Shown in pieces: positions 61,888 through 64,000 of a DNA stretch of 64,000 nucleotides. The notes under the pieces were generated by a model. The model was not told the origin of the DNA, searched no databases, and saw only the letters and a program-made list of their open reading frames with translations. A program made the position numbers and the translations under genes. Source of the stretch: DALYLB01 sp964468345 (GTDB taxonomy: Bacteria > Acidobacteriota > Blastocatellia > RBC074). The stretch's first letter is position 1, and each line of letters starts with the position of its first letter. The stretch is taken from the NCBI GenBank assembly GCA_964468345.1, contig CAYXVZ010000013.1, positions 1-64,000 on the forward strand, in the 5' to 3' direction.

Positions 61888-62448
61888 CTATATGCATATC
61901 TACAGCTTGCGAAAAGCGTCAAAGAGAACGGTGACAGTTATATTCTTTGTGCTCATAGGTTTAGATGAAATGTCGGCAATTTTGGGCGCACTGGCTTACC
62001 TGAAACATCTACTGTCTACAGTGTCTAGTAGGCCGATGTCTTTTAACCTCTTTGCTATCTACGGTTTAGCTGGTATGTCAAGCTGGACGTTGACACATAA
62101 AGCTAGTGCGCTCAGTCGCTTAGGCCGGATGTCAGCAAAAAACGAGATTGCAGCTACCCCAGCCGGAAAAGGGCGCGGACAAGAGAAAACTGGTTCGATC
62201 CTGAAAAGTGCTGACAGTTCTACCTAAGTCCTTTAAACAGTAGTAAATAACTGTCATCGCTAGACTTATAACTCCTTGAAAACAAAGGAGATAACTGTCT
62301 TGTGTCCTCGGGACATACACAATTTCAGGCGAGTGAACATGGTCCTATAAGGTTATTTTATTTATTTATTTATTTATTTATTTATAAATAAAGTACTTAT
62401 AGGGAATTAAACACATAGGTAGATAGATTAGTTAGAGGGAATTAAGAA
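61888..62448. other. Intergenic origin-like region with repeats
   Basis: 561 bp without a convincing gene. It holds four degenerate repeats of the form TTAG…ATGTC (61,961; 62,028; 62,066; 62,120), ACTGTCA-type sites (61,932; 62,011; 62,212; 62,250; 62,294) and about nine TTTA tetranucleotides at about 62,353-62,392. A+T-rich unwinding element plus repeats next to the primase fits a replication origin or operator region. Confidence 0.5.
62353..62392. repeat. TTTA tetranucleotide tract
   Basis: About nine TTTA units in a row, ending in TATAAATAAAG. Pure A+T. Could be a DNA-unwinding element or a phase-variable spacer before the gene at 62,449. Confidence 0.8.
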
Positions 62449-62985
62449 ATGAAAATACCTGAACTGGAACAATCTGAGACAGTACCTAATGTGTTGGATC
62501 TCAGGGTGAGGTTTGATGCCATCGACGGCCCGGAACGCCTCTACGGGGGCGCCCTGGAGGTTTTTGACCTGTTCGAGGCGGACACTTACCTGTGGGAGCT
62601 GGCCGCGTGGCGGATGATGCGCGAAGCCAACCGGGGCGTTGGTCATATGTGTTGGAGAAAAGCCATCGCGATCGAGCGCCGCGAATTGGCCTTTTATGCG
62701 CTCGCCTGCGATGTGTCGCCGGAGCGTTTGGCCAAGATCAAAGAATACCCCTGCCTTGCGCACGTGGCGCGCGTATACGGCGCTTTCCTGCCGGAAGGCG
62801 TGGGACCGTCCAAACTTGCCTGGGAAGCGCAGGAAGAGCAAATAGCGGCCGATGTCGTGCACGGGGAGCAGATCACGCCGGCCATGGCAAAGGGCCGCGT
62901 GCGACGTCAATACGCTGCGAAGAAGGCGGGGATTGTCACGCCATCAATACCGAAGGAGGCGGCGAATGCCAGACTCTTTGATTGA
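62449..62985 (+). CDS. Hypothetical early protein
   Basis: 178 residues with GAGGGAA upstream. Helical, with aromatic-rich segments (LWELAAWRMMREAN) and a basic C-terminus. Overlaps the next gene by 20 bp. No family recognised. Confidence 0.6.
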   Translation: MKIPELEQSETVPNVLDLRVRFDAIDGPERLYGGALEVFDLFEADTYLWELAAWRMMREANRGVGHMCWRKAIAIERRELAFYALACDVSPERLAKIKEYPCLAHVARVYGAFLPEGVGPSKLAWEAQEEQIAADVVHGEQITPAMAKGRVRRQYAAKKAGIVTPSIPKEAANARLFD

Positions 62986-63283
62986 TGTCGATGAAGCCTA
63001 CCGGTATTTCGTCCTGGCGTGCGTCAGGATTCGCGAAGTATTCGCCGGCGCGATTGAGTTTGCTTTGAATGATGGCCTGGATGTCGATCGATTCGACGCC
63101 GGGCCGAACTGGAAAGTGTATCAGGCGAAGGCCGAAGACGCGGCCAAGGTCGGAGATTTCTATCGCACGGTGCTGCGCTGTGATGCGTGGGAAAAGAAGG
63201 TGCGTGGGGATCTTAGATTCTGGGTAACTGAGGAACGCCGGCGGATCGGCCGGCCAGCGGTGGAGCAATCAAAGGCGGCGTGA
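62966..63283 (+). CDS. Small hypothetical protein
   Basis: 105 residues from the ATG at 62,966 with GGAGG upstream. Helical (YFVLACVRIREVF), then a basic end. Its stop overlaps the next start (TGATG). Function unknown. Confidence 0.6.
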   Translation: MPDSLIDVDEAYRYFVLACVRIREVFAGAIEFALNDGLDVDRFDAGPNWKVYQAKAEDAAKVGDFYRTVLRCDAWEKKVRGDLRFWVTEERRRIGRPAVEQSKAA

Positions 63284-63753
63284 TGGCGTTACGAGTCAGC
63301 GAAGAGTGGTATCAGCAAAGACTCAAGAGGCGGGGCCAAGATCCGGCGCCAGCGAAGCCGCGGAAGCGATCGCAAAGCGGCAAGCGCGCGGACCTCGGCA
63401 ATCGATATTTTCGCTCGGCCTGGGAAGCGAACGTAGCACGATATCTGAACTGGCTTGTCGCCAATGGCCAGTTGTTCAAGTGGGAGTATGAGCCGGACAC
63501 ATACTGGTTTGAGCACGTAAAGACGGGCTCGCGCTCGTATAAGCCGGATTTCAAGCTTTGGGACAATGAAGACAGTGCGCCCTATTACTGGGAAGTAAAG
63601 GGCTGGATGGATCAAAAGAGCCGAACGAAGCTCAAACGGATGGCAAGGTATTATCCCGACGTGAAGGTCTTCTTGATCTCGCGGCAGGAATATCACTCCA
63701 TCGCGAACAAAGTAGGATCAATCATTGAGGGGTGGGAGATATGCCAAGAATGA
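63283..63753 (+). CDS. PD-(D/E)XK nuclease (DUF1064-like)
   Basis: 156 residues. RSAWEANVARYLNWL, then WEYEPDTYWF, YKPDFKLW and YWEVKGWMD: the E…PD…ExK active site of the restriction-endonuclease fold. It resembles phage DUF1064 or Holliday-junction-resolvase-type nucleases. Lies in the replication operon. Substrate unknown. Confidence 0.8.
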   Translation: MALRVSEEWYQQRLKRRGQDPAPAKPRKRSQSGKRADLGNRYFRSAWEANVARYLNWLVANGQLFKWEYEPDTYWFEHVKTGSRSYKPDFKLWDNEDSAPYYWEVKGWMDQKSRTKLKRMARYYPDVKVFLISRQEYHSIANKVGSIIEGWEICQE

Positions 63754-63959
63754 CAATTGCTGAATTACGCGACGAAATTCATAAAGTCGAATGGGAATTC
63801 ATAAACAACCAAATGACACGTGATGATGAAAATCACTACAAGACAGTGATTGATTGGGCGTATGACTCGCAGGCGACGGCAACGGATATTGTGCCTTCCC
63901 ATTTCTCTGAGACTGCGGTTTACCTTGTGGGTAAATACCAGAAAGCGAATGTGGCTTAA
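63741..63959 (+). CDS. Small hypothetical protein
   Basis: 72 residues from the ATG at 63,741 (GGGAG upstream). Acidic, helical start; no motif. Overlaps the nuclease by 13 bp. Confidence 0.5.
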   Translation: MPRMTIAELRDEIHKVEWEFINNQMTRDDENHYKTVIDWAYDSQATATDIVPSHFSETAVYLVGKYQKANVA

Positions 63960-63972
63960 TCCGGAAAACGTT

Positions 63973-64000
63973 ATGAGTTTTAGAATTATCAATACAAATG
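63973..64000 (+). CDS. Start of a gene cut by the window edge
   Basis: ATG at 63,973 with GGAAAA upstream, open to the end (MSFRIINTN…). Too short to identify. Confidence 0.35.

Noticed and set aside
61892..62227. 111-residue ORF in the origin-like region
   Set aside because: No ribosome site, poor composition, and it covers the repeats and operator-like sites.

Overview
This window looks like about 64 kb of a tailed, temperate bacteriophage with a larger genome. The evidence is a repetitive tail-fibre-type protein, a 6,535-residue polyvalent protein that begins with a lytic transglycosylase, a tyrosine integrase beside a tRNA 3'-half (attP-like), a divergent repressor/Cro-like pair, an SSB, a primase/helicase and dozens of very short, tightly packed genes. 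The standard bacterial code and Shine-Dalgarno sites fit throughout. The sequence does not identify the host. Phage genes lie on both sides of the attachment site, so this looks like the phage form rather than an integrated copy.

Layout. Positions 1-27,777 (+ strand) hold the late genes: the end of a tail-fibre-like protein, a small secreted coiled-coil protein, a probable internal virion protein, and the giant polyvalent protein (transglycosylase, 2H phosphoesterase-like domain, methylase-helicase block, C-terminal polyvalent-type domain). At least two, probably three, short genes appear to be overprinted in its +1 frame. Positions 27,800-28,125 hold a promoter-like site, a possible small RNA or 40-residue ORF, and a stack of terminators. 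Positions 28,145-51,132 (- strand) hold a dense run of about 45 small genes. Recognisable ones are a TGT/DpdA-like enzyme, a UvrD-family helicase, a Cas12/TnpB-like RuvC nuclease, a DUF2493+DUF4326 protein, a DNA methyltransferase, a P-loop kinase, a deoxyribosyltransferase-like protein, an HD phosphohydrolase and an ASCH protein. Many others are zinc ribbons or one-helix membrane peptides. A tRNA(CAT) and an odd tRNA-like cloverleaf sit at about 48.76-49.14 kb.

The lysogeny module is at 51.5-54.7 kb (attP, integrase, repressor, Cro-like gene, operators). From 54.9 kb to the right edge runs a + strand early/replication operon: an excisionase-like HTH, a 'replication terminator'-type protein, a SWIM-finger protein, an HNH-type nuclease, SSB, primase/helicase, a possible origin region with simple and degenerate repeats, and a PD-(D/E)XK nuclease.

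The most unusual element is at 36.4-39.3 kb. A 508-residue Cas12/TnpB-type protein with an intact RuvC triad and zinc ribbon is followed, 12 bp after its stop, by about 24 short hairpin repeats with irregular 13-52 nt gaps. The repeats diverge in sequence, but their stems are kept by compensatory changes. Most of the imperfect pairs become G-U wobbles only on the strand that encodes the nuclease, which points to a co-oriented RNA. Two more copies of the hairpin, in a 66-bp tandem duplication, sit in the 5' leader of the nuclease gene. This is not a normal CRISPR array and no transposon ends were seen. It is the best candidate here for an undescribed RNA-guided or RNA-binding system.
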